A DNA stretch of 64,000 bases from a bacterium (GTDB lineage Bacteria > Desulfobacterota > Binatia > HRBIN30 > CADEER01), in the NCBI GenBank assembly GCA_030430165.1, contig JAUIGL010000015.1, forward strand, positions 1 to 64,000, read 5' to 3'. The notes under the pieces were generated by a model that saw only the letters and a list, made by a program, of their open reading frames with translations, searched no databases and had not been told where the DNA came from. The translations under genes were made by a program, and so were the position numbers. Positions 26,420 through 36,880 of the stretch are shown piece by piece. Numbering within the stretch: position 1 is the stretch's first letter; every line of letters begins with the position of its first letter.

Positions 26420-26818
26420 ATGCCGACGCTGGCCAAGTACTGGCTTCTTCAACTGCCGAGCACCTGCGCGGTCGGCTTGCTGCTCTACTGGAGCTACCGG
26501 GCGCAGTGGCTCAGCGGCCGCTGGGCGGCTGGACTGCTCGCCGGCTGGGTGATCAAGGACGCGATCATGTATCCAATCACCCGCGACGCCTACCGCTCGG
26601 ACACTCAGATGTTCGGATCGCCGGTCGGAGGTTTCGCGGTGGTACGCCAGCCCCTCACCCCACGCGGAACCGTCGAGATGCGCGGCACCCTGTGGCGCGC
26701 CCGCTGCAACGACCCGCAGGCGACCATCGATCGCGGCGAGACGGTGCGCGTCACCGACAGCCGCGGCCTGCTGCTGACCGTCGAGCCGGTCGACCGGGGA
26801 GACCCCGTTGACCGCTGA
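26420..26818 (+). CDS. Short NfeD-like membrane protein
   Basis: A 132-residue protein with two N-terminal hydrophobic helices (about 8-25 and 34-52) and a C-terminal OB-fold-like domain (PLTPRGTVEMRGTLWRAR and VTDSRGLLLTVEPV), typical of NfeD C-terminal domains. NfeD proteins partner with stomatin/flotillin-type proteins in membrane microdomains; no such partner is in the window. It starts 6 nt after the HtrA gene and overlaps the next gene by 11 nt. The family assignment rests on the pattern of the OB domain. Confidence 0.72.
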   Translation: MPTLAKYWLLQLPSTCAVGLLLYWSYRAQWLSGRWAAGLLAGWVIKDAIMYPITRDAYRSDTQMFGSPVGGFAVVRQPLTPRGTVEMRGTLWRARCNDPQATIDRGETVRVTDSRGLLLTVEPVDRGDPVDR

Positions 26819-27620
26819 GCGCGCGTATCGAGGCGGATTTGCCGCCGCGGCGGGGTTGGCACTGCTGGCCACGGTCGCCGGCGCCACCGCAGCTCCAGCA
26901 CCGGCACCCACCAAAGGGGTGCCCCGGGCCCGGCCGCAGGTGATCGCCCGCTACCCGCACGACCGCACCGCCTTCACCCAGGGACTGTTGGTTCACGAGG
27001 GAGCCGTCTACGAGAGCACCGGCCTGCGCGGCCGCTCGACCGTACGCCGGGTCGACGTCGCGAGCGGCAAGATTCTGCAACGGCACGTGCTGCCGGAGTC
27101 CCTGTTCGGCGAAGGACTGGCCCGGGTCGAGGATCGCCTCATCCAACTCACCTGGACCGCGGGCCGGGCGCGGATCTACTCGCTCGACCGGCTCGAGCTG
27201 ATGGGCGAGCTGCGCTACCACGGCCAGGGGTGGGGCCTCTGCTTCGACGGCGAGTTCCTGGTGATGAGCGACGGCAGCCACAAGCTGACCTTTCGCGATC
27301 CAACTACCTTCGAAGCCGTTCGCGTGCTCGAGGTACGCGGCGCGAACGGCCCGGTGCGGCACCTCAACGAGCTCGAGTGCGTCGGCCGCGCCATCTACGC
27401 GAACGTCTGGCAAACCTGGAACCTCGTGCGAATCGACAGAGATTCCGGGATGGTTACGGCGCGGATCGACGCCTCCGGTCTGCTCACTCCGGCGGAAAAG
27501 GGCGCGCTTCCGCCCGGCGCCGTGCTCAACGGCATCGCCTACGATGCGAGCGATGACACCTACCTGCTGACCGGCAAGCTGTGGCCGGCGATGTTCCGTG
27601 TCCGCTTCGAAATAGAATAG
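26808..27620 (+). CDS. Glutaminyl-peptide cyclotransferase (plant/bacterial type)
   Basis: A 270-residue exported beta-propeller. After a hydrophobic leader (about residues 10-30) it shows the family segments RYPHDRTAFTQGLL, VYESTGLRGRSTVRRVD, GEGLA, QLTWTAGRARIY, HGQGWGLCFDG, LVMSDGSHKLTFRDP, LNELECVGRAIYANVW and VLNGIAYDASDDTYLLTGK. It converts N-terminal Gln of peptides to pyroglutamate in the periplasm. The likely start is TTG at 26808, inside the NfeD-like gene, because later starts would remove the signal peptide. It closes the GTPase/HtrA/NfeD operon. Confidence 0.9.
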   Translation: MTAERAYRGGFAAAAGLALLATVAGATAAPAPAPTKGVPRARPQVIARYPHDRTAFTQGLLVHEGAVYESTGLRGRSTVRRVDVASGKILQRHVLPESLFGEGLARVEDRLIQLTWTAGRARIYSLDRLELMGELRYHGQGWGLCFDGEFLVMSDGSHKLTFRDPTTFEAVRVLEVRGANGPVRHLNELECVGRAIYANVWQTWNLVRIDRDSGMVTARIDASGLLTPAEKGALPPGAVLNGIAYDASDDTYLLTGKLWPAMFRVRFEIE

Positions 27621-27960
27621 CGTTCTACGAAAAGACGCTGGCGCCGCCCGGGCCGGTCCCGGCGCTCCACCTATCGGTTGATCAATCCGGCTCGAATCAA
27701 AGCAGCCCACACATGACCCCGCATGTCGCAATCTGCGGACATACCGGACAAAAGTCCTTGACTCTATGCCCTTTTTCACGGCGAATAGGCACTCGGGGGA
27801 AGTCAGATAGGGGAACATCTTGGCTTTTGGGAACTGGAGAAGGACGCACCAGCGGCAGGAGGACTGTTCGCGGCGGGGTGGTGGTTGGTCGCGGGGTGAT
27901 CGGGGAATCGGGCACTCGGTGGCAGTACCGAATGTGCGACTTGGGGAGTCGTAGCAACCA
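27621..27960 (+). other. 340-nt intergenic region before the large secreted-protein gene
   Basis: No coding frame is convincing here. An imperfect inverted repeat (ATGTCGCA and TGCGGACAT, 27723-27742) lies near the start. A TTGACT at about 27758 lacks a good -10 partner at the correct distance. The last 120 nt are rich in GGGGTG/GGTGG words. Its length suggests a long leader or an upstream regulatory region, but I cannot name a riboswitch. Confidence 0.4.
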
Positions 27961-30924
27961 ATGAGGACACTTCAGCCACTTCGAGGCACCGGCGCGTCCG
28001 GTGTTGCAGCAATGCTCGCGCTCTTGGCTGCGCTGACCGTGGTACCGGCGCGCACATCGGCGGTGACGACGTTTGCCCCACGCGCGAACGACGGAACCGT
28101 CTACCTGATCATCCAACAACGCGCGACCGACACGCAGGGAATCGGCGTCGACGGATTCATGGTGACCAGCGCGGTCGCTTCACTCGGTCTGGTGAGCGCC
28201 TGCGGATTCGCCGGTCAGTTGATTCCGCCAATGAACGCAGACGGCGTCGTCTCGACGACGCCCGTGAGCGCGATCCCGATCAGCAAGGTGCGCAAATCAA
28301 TGCGCATCGACGATGCCAGTACTCCGTGCTTCAACGGTTCGGGGGCAGGTACCGTGTGCCTGGGGCCCGGCTGCAATGCTTCCTGTCAGTGTATCGGCGT
28401 CCACTGCCGCACCTTCACCTTCAACGACGGCACGCCGCTAGCCACCGCGACAATCGACGCGCCGGCGGCGACTCTCGACCCGACGATCACGATCGATGCT
28501 CCTCACTGCCCCGTCAACAACAAGGCAATGTACAAGTTTGCTCCATTGCCGGAGATCCACGGCCCTCTCTGTGGCACCCGGCCGATGGACGGGATCCTGC
28601 TCCCTGATGCGATGACCATTTTCGCGGGCGGGAAAGACGGGTCGACGATGATCCTCGCGGTGCAGGCAAATTCGCTCGACCCGATCACGGTCGGCATCGG
28701 CGGGCTCGCGGTCGACCTCGACGGCGACAACGTGGTCGGTTGTCCGGCGCACACGATCATGGCCGGCACTGCCCACTCCCACAACGTTCCCGGAGTACGG
28801 CCGACGCCGACGCCGACGTTCACACCCACGTTCACCCACACGCCGACGTTCACCCACACCTTCACGCCGACCCACACCCACACGCCGACGCATACCTTCA
28901 CCTCCACCCCGACGGCGACTCCGACGGCGACCCCGACGGCGACCTTCACCAACACCGCGACGAACACGCATACACCGACCAACACGCATACGTTCACGCC
29001 GACCAACACACCGACCAACACCTTCACCCACACCCACACGTTCACCCCGACGCCGACCCCGACCCCGGTTTGCGGCGACGGCGAGGTTGAAGGGCAGGAA
29101 CAGTGTGACGACGGCAACGTCATCAACGGCGACTGCTGCTCGGACAGCTGCCACTTCGAGCCCAACGGATCGCCCTGCGGCGACGATGGCAATCAGTGCA
29201 CTTCCGACGTTTGCAACAGCGTCGGCGCCTGCATCCACCCCAACGTGCCGAACAACACGCCGTGCGACGACAGCGACGTTTGCACCGACGACACGGTCTG
29301 CATCTCGGGCCAGTGCAACGGCGGGACGCAGCTGACCTGCAACGACGACGATTTTTGCACCAACGACACGTGCGATCCGACGCTCGGCTGCCTGCACGAA
29401 ATCGCCATCGAAAGCTTCGAGTGCGACTCCTGCGCCGACGGCATCGACAACGACGGTGACGGCATCGTCGACGCCGAGAACGAGGTCTGCGCGACGCTCT
29501 TCCGCTTCCAGCGCTACGCGGTCATCGGCACCGCCGAACGCGGACGCCGCAGCATCAAGTTCGGCCGCAAGACGCAAGTCGTCGAGACCGTCGAGCGCAT
29601 CGGCGACCTCGCCAACTCGATGCGTGCCGGCGCCTGCGGTATCGATCTCAAGGCATCGATCGGCACCTTCGTTTCCGGCTCGGTATCGGTCAACGGCGCT
29701 TCCCGCTTCAGCGGTGGCAAGCCGCCGGTACAGATCGGCGTCGAGTTCCTCAACGAAAACGGAGACATCATCACCGGCCGCAACGTTCCCATGGTCGGCG
29801 CGCCGGCTCTATGCAGCGACGGCTTCACGCCGTGCACGACGGACTTCAACTGCCCCGGCGGGCAGCTCTGCACGACGCCGCTGCCAATCGACCACCCGAG
29901 CAACATCTGGGTGGACAAGACCGGGACCGCCCCCGATCACATCCGCTGCGACGATCTGCTGGCCGACATCCCTCTGGTCGAGCGGATTCTCGCCGGCCTC
30001 ACCCCGACCCAGAGCATCCCGGAGATCCATCTGCGGCGCGGCGCAAGCACGCAGATCAATCTCACCCCCGGGCAGAACGTGGTCGACATCTCATCCTTCC
30101 GGGTCGGCCAGGACGGCCGCGTGACGATCAACGGGCCCGAAGATTCCTGGGTGGTCATCCGCGTCAAGGGACGCTTCCGGGTGGGCACCCGGTCCTCGGT
30201 CACGACGGCCGGCGGGATCTCCCCGAACAACGTCCTCTGGAGCGTCGAGGGCACCGGTCGCACGGCGAGAATCGGCAGCCGGTCGACCTTCGAAGGAACG
30301 ATCATCGCCGCCAAGCGACCCAAGTTGTCGGTCGGCGCCTTCACCGTGGTCCGCGGCGCAATCCAATCCAAGCGCGTTCGCATGGGCGGCATCAGCGCGG
30401 TCGAGCACTTCCCCTTCACGCCGATGCTCGAGGGCATCAACCTCGACAGCCCCAACCTCGCGGTTCTGCGCGCGCGGCTGAAGCGCTCGACTACCAACAA
30501 GCGAGCGAACGGCCGGGTGCGAATCATCGGCGTCATCGACGATACCGAGGAGCAGACCTTCGAGTCCGACCTGCTGAGCATCTCCGGCCCGCCGATCAAG
30601 TTCACGGTGGCGGACAACCAGTTCTTCGAGACGGAGATCGTGATCCAGGGCTGCTCCAAGCGCGGTGACCGCGTGTTCCGCTGCAACAGTGGCGGCGGCT
30701 CGCAACCGATCGTTCGCGCTGTGTTCAAGAGAACCCGCGAGGATCCGAACATCTACACGATGAGTCTCGTAAAACGGAAGATCCCGCAGGGCGATACCAG
30801 CAGCGTTCAGCCCAGCGACCCGGTCACCGTCGAGATGGAGCAAAATCCGAGCGTGACCCGCGCAGGCGACATCAGCTTCTGCCAGCGGCGCGGCAAGTTC
30901 TCGCTCGCCTGCCGAGCTCGCTGA
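27961..30924 (+). CDS. Large secreted protein with Thr-Pro linker and Cys-rich repeats
   Basis: A 987-residue protein with a signal peptide (hydrophobic about residues 13-30). Residues 35-280 form an N-terminal domain with paired cysteines. About 280-370 is a low-complexity linker of THTPTFT/TPTATPT words. Residues 370-520 hold Cys-rich repeats (EQCDDGN, CCSDSC and two CSSD/CTDD-type blocks), as in DUF4215 and other myxobacterial or delta-lineage surface proteins, then a [12 protein letters not shown] calcium-binding-like turn. The C-terminal 450 residues are beta-rich with an insert (about 615-650) that contains further cysteines. A cell-surface or extracellular role is likely; the function is unknown. 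It has no CTERM tail. Confidence 0.8.
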   Translation: MRTLQPLRGTGASGVAAMLALLAALTVVPARTSAVTTFAPRANDGTVYLIIQQRATDTQGIGVDGFMVTSAVASLGLVSACGFAGQLIPPMNADGVVSTTPVSAIPISKVRKSMRIDDASTPCFNGSGAGTVCLGPGCNASCQCIGVHCRTFTFNDGTPLATATIDAPAATLDPTITIDAPHCPVNNKAMYKFAPLPEIHGPLCGTRPMDGILLPDAMTIFAGGKDGSTMILAVQANSLDPITVGIGGLAVDLDGDNVVGCPAHTIMAGTAHSHNVPGVRPTPTPTFTPTFTHTPTFTHTFTPTHTHTPTHTFTSTPTATPTATPTATFTNTATNTHTPTNTHTFTPTNTPTNTFTHTHTFTPTPTPTPVCGDGEVEGQEQCDDGNVINGDCCSDSCHFEPNGSPCGDDGNQCTSDVCNSVGACIHPNVPNNTPCDDSDVCTDDTVCISGQCNGGTQLTCNDDDFCTNDTCDPTLGCLHEIAIESFECDSCADGIDNDGDGIVDAENEVCATLFRFQRYAVIGTAERGRRSIKFGRKTQVVETVERIGDLANSMRAGACGIDLKASIGTFVSGSVSVNGASRFSGGKPPVQIGVEFLNENGDIITGRNVPMVGAPALCSDGFTPCTTDFNCPGGQLCTTPLPIDHPSNIWVDKTGTAPDHIRCDDLLADIPLVERILAGLTPTQSIPEIHLRRGASTQINLTPGQNVVDISSFRVGQDGRVTINGPEDSWVVIRVKGRFRVGTRSSVTTAGGISPNNVLWSVEGTGRTARIGSRSTFEGTIIAAKRPKLSVGAFTVVRGAIQSKRVRMGGISAVEHFPFTPMLEGINLDSPNLAVLRARLKRSTTNKRANGRVRIIGVIDDTEEQTFESDLLSISGPPIKFTVADNQFFETEIVIQGCSKRGDRVFRCNSGGGSQPIVRAVFKRTREDPNIYTMSLVKRKIPQGDTSSVQPSDPVTVEMEQNPSVTRAGDISFCQRRGKFSLACRAR
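28798..29070 (+). repeat. Thr-Pro low-complexity repeat inside the secreted protein gene
   Basis: About 270 nt of degenerate 6- and 12-nt units (ACGCCGACG, TTCACC, CACACC) encode a Thr/Pro/His/Phe/Asn linker. Such linkers are often O-glycosylated spacers in surface proteins (established for other families, inferred here). Confidence 0.8.
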
Positions 30925-30929
30925 GCCAT

Positions 30930-30960
30930 GGACCGTGGCGCCCGATGGGCGTCACGGTCC
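30930..30960 (+). terminator. Strong terminator-like hairpin after the secreted protein
   Basis: Arms 30930-30943 and 30947-30960 (GGACCGTGGCGCCC and its near-complement) form a 14-bp stem with two mismatched or G-T positions and a GAT loop. A pyrimidine-rich stretch (GCCTTCTTTC) follows. It starts 5 nt past the stop codon. Confidence 0.7.
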
Positions 30961-31085
30961 GCCTTCTTTCCGGCACCAGGCAGTCCAGCCGCCCTTGGTC
31001 CCCGCCGCAGGATCGGGTAGCCAAGAGGGAGCACGTTCCCAGACGACGGTCTGGCGAGCGCTCTTGCTCGAGAGGAGACGACAGG

Positions 31086-32063
<978 letters not shown>

Positions 32064-32077
32064 GCGATCCGGCTCAG

Positions 32078-32105
32078 CAGCCCGTCGAAGAAGTAGGACG
32101 GGCTG
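32078..32105. terminator. Bidirectional hairpin between convergent genes
   Basis: CAGCCCGTC (32078-32086) and GACGGGCTG (32097-32105) make a perfect 9-bp stem with a 10-nt purine loop. It sits exactly between the deoxyhypusine-synthase-like stop and the CoA-transferase stop, so it can end both transcripts. There is no clear U-tract. Confidence 0.55.
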
Positions 32106-33293
32106 TTAGGCGGCGGCAACGCCGCGCGCCAAGAGCTCGCCGATCTCGGCCTCCGAGAGCCCGGCGTCGGCGAGCACGCCGCGGGTGTGCTCGCCCAGAG
32201 CCGGCGCCGCGCCGCGAATCCCGCTCGGCGTGGCGGACAAACGCTCGGCGGGCCGTGGTTGCCGCATCGCCCCGCCGCGCGGGTGCCGACTCTCGTGAAT
32301 CAGGTCGTTGGCGACGATCTGCGGATGGCTCAACAGCTCGTCCTTGCTCAGGATCGGCGCGCACGGGACGTCTTCGGATTCGAAGCGGCGCAGCCACTCT
32401 TCGCTGGTTCGCTGGCGCAGGACCTCCTGCAACATCGACATGCGCTCGCCGGCGTGGAGAACTCGCCCGGCTGCGGTCGAGAAACGCTCGTCCTCGAGCC
32501 AATCCGGACGCTCCACGGCGCGGCACAGGCCGTTCCACTCGTCGTCGGAGACGGCACCGGCGGTGATGTAGCCGTCGGCAGTCTCGAAAACCAGGTCCTG
32601 GGCGAATCGGGCCCGCGCACCGCGAGTGCCCTCGCCGACCCAGGTGTGACTGGCCATCCCCTCCGGCCACTGGAAGGCGATCGCGGCGTCGAGCATCGAC
32701 AGGCGCACGTGTTGTCCGCCGGCACCGCGCTCGCGCGCGAACAAAGCCGCGGTGATCGCCTGCGCCGCGGTGACGCCGGTCAGCTTGTCGGGAATGATCA
32801 GTCGCATCATTCGCGGTCGCCCGCTGTCACGATCGGCCTGAATCGTCGCCAGACCCGACAGGGCCTGAACCACGGGGTCGTAGACACGCTTGTGGGCGTA
32901 CGGTCCGGTCTCGCCAAAACCGCTGATCGAGACGTAGACGAGTCGCGGATTGCGGCGCCGCAGCTCGTCCTCACCGAGGCCCATTCGCTCGATCGCCCCC
33001 GGCCGGAAGTTCTGCACGAACACGTCGCTGCTCTCGATCAGGCGCAGCAGCGCCTGCCGCCCCGGGTCGCTCTTGAGATCGAGCGCGAGCGACCGTTTGT
33101 TGCGGTTGACGGTGGCGAAGGTCGCCGACACCCCGTCGCGCATGGCGCCCATGTGACGCACCAGATCGCCGCTGCCGACGCGCTCGACCTTGATCACGTC
33201 GGCACCCTGATCGGCCAGGATCCGCGTCGCCAACGGTCCCGAAATCATCGTCGTCAGATCGACCACCCGCACTCCGTCGAGCGCCCCTGTCAT
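32106..33293 (-). CDS. CaiB/BaiF-type CoA transferase
   Basis: A 395-residue family III CoA transferase. It opens with LDGVRVVDLTTMISGPLATRILADQGADVIKVE and continues with DLVRHMG, NRNKRSLALDLKSDPGRQALLRLI, DVFVQNFRPGAIERMGLG and YVSISGFGETGPYA. The Asp of the KRVYDPVVQALSG segment is the expected catalytic residue. It would move CoA between a donor acyl-CoA and a free acid. ATG at 33293 is chosen over one at 33311 because GAGGAG (33299-33304) lies at normal spacing. The nearby acyl-CoA ligase and dehydrogenase genes suggest degradation of unusual carboxylic acids. Confidence 0.92.
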   Translation of the reverse strand: MTGALDGVRVVDLTTMISGPLATRILADQGADVIKVERVGSGDLVRHMGAMRDGVSATFATVNRNKRSLALDLKSDPGRQALLRLIESSDVFVQNFRPGAIERMGLGEDELRRRNPRLVYVSISGFGETGPYAHKRVYDPVVQALSGLATIQADRDSGRPRMMRLIIPDKLTGVTAAQAITAALFARERGAGGQHVRLSMLDAAIAFQWPEGMASHTWVGEGTRGARARFAQDLVFETADGYITAGAVSDDEWNGLCRAVERPDWLEDERFSTAAGRVLHAGERMSMLQEVLRQRTSEEWLRRFESEDVPCAPILSKDELLSHPQIVANDLIHESRHPRGGAMRQPRPAERLSATPSGIRGAAPALGEHTRGVLADAGLSEAEIGELLARGVAAA

Positions 33294-33355
33294 CGCAGCT
33301 CCTCTCTTCATCCTCACCGGTGCGAAACCAGCCCGGCCGGTCTGGTGATCCTGGG

Positions 33356-33524
33356 CTAGAGGCCTGGCCGAAAAATGGACTCCTGCTGCAAATCGCCATC
33401 CATCCGCGATCGCTGCGTCGCCGGGCGCTCGACGTATCGCCCGATACGCCGTCGCGCCCAGCTCCTTGCGCTCGCGGCGGCTGACGATTTTCGCTACGAA
33501 GCCACTTTCCGGCCAGGCCTCTAG
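33356..33524. mobile_element. MITE-like element, 169 bp, with 14-bp terminal inverted repeats
   Basis: CTAGAGGCCTGGCC (33356-33369) is repeated as its exact complement at 33511-33524, and the similarity continues inward imperfectly. Inside are further small palindromes, such as CGTATCG...CGATACG at about 33434-33453. No coding frame is convincing. It fills nearly the whole gap between the CoA transferase and hydrolase genes. No target-site duplication is obvious. It could be a non-autonomous element or a large REP/ERIC-type repeat. Confidence 0.6.
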
Positions 33525-33541
33525 TTCGCTATCCTGAACGG

Positions 33542-34498
33542 ATGTACCCTTCTCACACGCCGAACGCACTCGCCGCCAGGACCCTGGCCGTCCTCCTTGG
33601 CATCTGCCTGATCGCCGGCTGCGGCAACGACGACAGTGGCGGCGATTTCAGCACCGAGATCGTCGACCAGCAGGTCGCCACGGGAGACCTGGAGTTCGAC
33701 TTGCGCGTCGCCGGATCGCAACGCGGCGAGCCCGTCATCCTGCTGCACGGTTTCCCGGAAACGTCTCTCGAATGGCGACACCAACTGGAGGGTCTCGCCG
33801 CCTCTGGATACTACGCGATCGCGCCCGACCAGCGCGGATACTCGGCGGGCGCCCGCCCCGACTCGGTCGACCAGTACAACATCGAGCTCCTCGCCTTCGA
33901 TGTCCTGAACATGGCCGACCAGCTGGGCCTCGGCTCGTTCCACGTCGTCGGGCACGACTGGGGCGCCGCGGTAGCCTGGGCGGTCGCCGGAATCGCCCCC
34001 GACCGGGTGCGTTCCCTGTCGATCTTCTCCATCCCTCATCCCGACGCGTTCGCCGATGCACTCGCCGATCCAGAATCCTGCCAGAGCCAGGCATCCGCCT
34101 ACTTCGACCTGTTCACCTCCGACCGTGCCGCCCAACTGCTCCTGAACAACGACGCTGCCTTCCTGCGCGCCTTGTTCCCCGGGTTTCCCGACGAGGTCGT
34201 GGAAGAGTACGTTCGAGTCTTTTCCCAACCTGGCGCGATGCAAGCGGCCCTCGATTGGTACAACGCCAATGTCGGTGAGGACCAGCTGACTCCTCAGCTC
34301 GGGCCGGTGCGGGTGCCGACGATGTTCATCTGGAGCGACGAGGACCCTGCGGTTTGCCCCGAACCAGTGCGCGCCACCGAGCACTTCATCGACGCCCCGT
34401 ACGAGCTCATCGTCCTCCAGGGAGTCGACCACTGGATTCCAGAACGCGCCCCCGAGGAGACGACCCAGCTGCTACGGCGCCATCTCGAGCGCTGGTGA
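33542..34498 (+). CDS. Epoxide-hydrolase-like alpha/beta hydrolase lipoprotein
   Basis: A 318-residue protein with a lipoprotein signal (VLLGICLIAGCGN). The alpha/beta-hydrolase domain has the oxyanion motif LLHGFPETSLEWR, the nucleophile elbow GHDWGAAVAW with Asp as nucleophile, and the C-terminal His in QGVDHWIPERAPE. The Asp nucleophile and the HGFPE motif place it with soluble epoxide hydrolases and haloalkane dehalogenases. It probably acts in the periplasm, which is unusual for those families. It is convergent with the small gene at 34526. Confidence 0.88.
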   Translation: MYPSHTPNALAARTLAVLLGICLIAGCGNDDSGGDFSTEIVDQQVATGDLEFDLRVAGSQRGEPVILLHGFPETSLEWRHQLEGLAASGYYAIAPDQRGYSAGARPDSVDQYNIELLAFDVLNMADQLGLGSFHVVGHDWGAAVAWAVAGIAPDRVRSLSIFSIPHPDAFADALADPESCQSQASAYFDLFTSDRAAQLLLNNDAAFLRALFPGFPDEVVEEYVRVFSQPGAMQAALDWYNANVGEDQLTPQLGPVRVPTMFIWSDEDPAVCPEPVRATEHFIDAPYELIVLQGVDHWIPERAPEETTQLLRRHLERW

Positions 34499-34525
34499 GC
34501 AGCCGGCGGCGCGGCGGCCGTCTCG

Positions 34526-34858
34526 TCAATCGGCCCAGTCCAGGGCGACCAGCGCGCGGCGCGCGATCGTGCGCACGAGCTCCCACACTGGCTCGCGCTT
34601 GACCGCGGCGGCGGTCCACAGCTCCTTGTGCGCCGGATCCGACATCGATTGCAGCTGGTCGTCGATCTCCTGCAATGCCTGCAGCTGCTCCGGAGCGGGG
34701 AGCCGAGTCAGCCCACCGACGAACTCCGTGTACGATTCGTCGAACTCGATGGCGAGGTCGTCCGGGCGGCGTCCGGCGGGAAGCGACTCGACGCCGACCA
34801 CCGACAGGCCCTTGATCGCCAGGCGCAATCGCTCGGCGGCTCGTCCCAGATCGGACAT
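34526..34858 (-). CDS. Small soluble protein of unknown function
   Basis: A 110-residue, mainly helical acidic protein starting MSDLGRAAERLRLAIKGL with a conserved-looking C-terminus (LWTAAAVKREPVWELVRTIARRAL). No signal peptide or membrane helix. It sits between two plus-strand genes and is divergent from the flavin monooxygenase gene by 87 bp. The frame remains open far upstream, but that part is antisense to the monooxygenase and is not believed. I do not recognise a family. Confidence 0.6.
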   Translation of the reverse strand: MSDLGRAAERLRLAIKGLSVVGVESLPAGRRPDDLAIEFDESYTEFVGGLTRLPAPEQLQALQEIDDQLQSMSDPAHKELWTAAAVKREPVWELVRTIARRALVALDWAD

Positions 34859-34945
34859 GCGCCTGTTGTACCGATCCGCCGACGTCGCTGCAAAGTGTTG
34901 CCCTGAGCGGCGAAGCGAACCAAACTCGCGCCGGGAACTCGCCGT

Positions 34946-36880
34946 ATGACCGATACCGTTGCAGACCAAGGAGCTCCGTTCGAAGCCGACCCGGCGGCGA
35001 TCGCGAACGCGCTCGAAAGCGCGAGCATTCCGACCCTGCTGACGTCCTTGGTCCACCTGACGGGCGATCTCTCGATCCTCGACGGCGACATCCGCCCGGC
35101 CGCGGCGGTGCTCGGTGAAGTCCAGGGCAATCTGACCGACCAACAGAAGGCCGAGGTGCGCCGCCGCGCGCTCGCCGCTCTGCTCGACTACCGCGATCGC
35201 GGCTACCGACTGCCGCCATCGCCCGACAGCGCAGCCGTGCACCGGATGATGAGCTTCATCGTCGGCGAAGAGGTGCCGGCCGAGTACGGGCCGATGATGA
35301 TGGAGGAGCTCGCGCTCGACGGACACGACCGGCGCCGCACCCCGCTGCGGGTCGATCCTTCCGATCTCGCCGACCGTTTTCACGTCCTCGTCATCGGCGC
35401 CGGAATGTCGGGGCTGCTGGCCGCCGTGCGCCTGCAGCAGGCCGGCGTGCCGTACACCGTCGTCGAGAAGGACGCCGATCTCGGCGGCACCTGGAACGAG
35501 AACACCTACCCCGGTTGCCGCGTCGACATCGCCAACCATTTCTACTGCTATTCCTTCGAGCCCAACCACGATTGGTCCGAGTACTTCTCGCAACAGCCGG
35601 AGCTGAAGGCGTACTTCGAGCGCTGCGCCGACAAGTACCAGGTTCGGGATCGAATCCGCTTTTCCACCGAGGTCGTCGCCGCCGTCTACGACGAGGACCG
35701 GGCGGAGTGGGCGGTCGAGCTGCGCGACGCTTCGGGAAGAACCGAGACCCTCCGAGCCAACGTCGTCATCAGCGGCGTCGGACAGCTCAATCGACCCAAG
35801 ATCCCCGACATCCCCGGCCTCGACTCGTTCGCCGGGACCTACTTCCACTCGGCTCGCTGGCGCCACGACCACGATCTCGACGGGTGCCGCGTCGCGGTGA
35901 TCGGAACCGGTGCCAGCGCTCTCCAGCTCGTCCCCGAGGTCGCCAAGCAGGCCGGTCAGCTCTACGTCCTGCAACGGTCGCCGGCCTGGATGTTCCCGAA
36001 TCCGGCCTACCACCGGCGGGTCAGCGACGGCGCGAAGTGGCTGCTCAAGCACGTCCCCTACTACGCCCGCTGGTACCGCTTCCTGCTGTTCTGGCCGGGC
36101 TCGGACGGCTTGCTGCCGTCGCTGATCGTCGATCCCAGCTGGCCGCACCAGGATCGGTCGATCAACGAGCTCAACGAGCTCACCCGCGTCTACTTCACCG
36201 ACTACATGAAAGAGCAGCTGGAAGACCGTCCCGACCTGCTCGACAAGGTGGTCCCCACCTACCCGCCGTTCGGCAAACGCATGCTGCAGGACAACGGCAG
36301 CTGGCTGTCGACACTCAAGCGCGACAACGTCGAGCTGATCACCGACGAGATCTCACGCATCGAGCCCGACGCGGTGGTGCTGCGGAACGGACGCCGCGTC
36401 GAGGTCGACACCATCGTCTTCGCAACCGGGTTCCACGCCAACAAGTTCCTGTGGCCGATGCAGATCACGGGGCGCGCCGGCAAGCGGCTCGACGTCGTAT
36501 GGGGAGACGACCCGCGAGCCTACCTCGGTATCACCGTCCCCGACTTCCCCAACCTCTTCTGCCTGTACGGTCCGGCTACCAACCTGGCGCACGCCGGCAG
36601 CATCATCTTCCACTCCGAGTGTCAGGTCCGCTACGTGATGGGATGCATCGCCCACCTCCTCGAAGGCCGCCACCGCTCGATGGAGTGCAGGCGCGACGTC
36701 TTCGAGGACTTCAACCAGCGTCTCGACGAGGCCCTCGCCAGAACCGTCTGGGCCCACCCCGGAGTCGACAGCTGGTACAAGAACGAGGCGGGCCGCGTGA
36801 CGACGACGTCCCCGTGGCGCCTGGTCGACTACTGGCGATGGACGAAGCATCCGTCATTCGACGACTTCGTCGTCGAATGA
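34946..36880 (+). CDS. Baeyer-Villiger-type flavin monooxygenase
   Basis: A 644-residue protein. Residues 1-140 are an extra helical domain seen in some long-form actinobacterial and proteobacterial homologues. The FAD Rossmann motif VIGAGMSGLLAA (about 150), ADLGGTW, the BVMO fingerprint FAGTYFHSARW (FxGxxxHxxxW, about 295) and the NADPH Rossmann motif VIGTGASALQLVPEVAKQA follow, and a GTW/YPG segment completes the site. It would insert oxygen next to a ketone, giving an ester or lactone, using NADPH and O2. Type I BVMOs often work with esterases; several alpha/beta hydrolases lie nearby. Confidence 0.93.
   Translation: MTDTVADQGAPFEADPAAIANALESASIPTLLTSLVHLTGDLSILDGDIRPAAAVLGEVQGNLTDQQKAEVRRRALAALLDYRDRGYRLPPSPDSAAVHRMMSFIVGEEVPAEYGPMMMEELALDGHDRRRTPLRVDPSDLADRFHVLVIGAGMSGLLAAVRLQQAGVPYTVVEKDADLGGTWNENTYPGCRVDIANHFYCYSFEPNHDWSEYFSQQPELKAYFERCADKYQVRDRIRFSTEVVAAVYDEDRAEWAVELRDASGRTETLRANVVISGVGQLNRPKIPDIPGLDSFAGTYFHSARWRHDHDLDGCRVAVIGTGASALQLVPEVAKQAGQLYVLQRSPAWMFPNPAYHRRVSDGAKWLLKHVPYYARWYRFLLFWPGSDGLLPSLIVDPSWPHQDRSINELNELTRVYFTDYMKEQLEDRPDLLDKVVPTYPPFGKRMLQDNGSWLSTLKRDNVELITDEISRIEPDAVVLRNGRRVEVDTIVFATGFHANKFLWPMQITGRAGKRLDVVWGDDPRAYLGITVPDFPNLFCLYGPATNLAHAGSIIFHSECQVRYVMGCIAHLLEGRHRSMECRRDVFEDFNQRLDEALARTVWAHPGVDSWYKNEAGRVTTTSPWRLVDYWRWTKHPSFDDFVVE

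Noticed and set aside
27621-27960. Possible cyclic-di-GMP (GEMM) riboswitch upstream of the secreted protein
   Set aside because: The conserved GEMM core and paired elements cannot be found.
34859-36148. Minus-strand open frame upstream of the small gene at 34526
   Set aside because: Antisense to the flavin monooxygenase, no domain, high-GC artefact.
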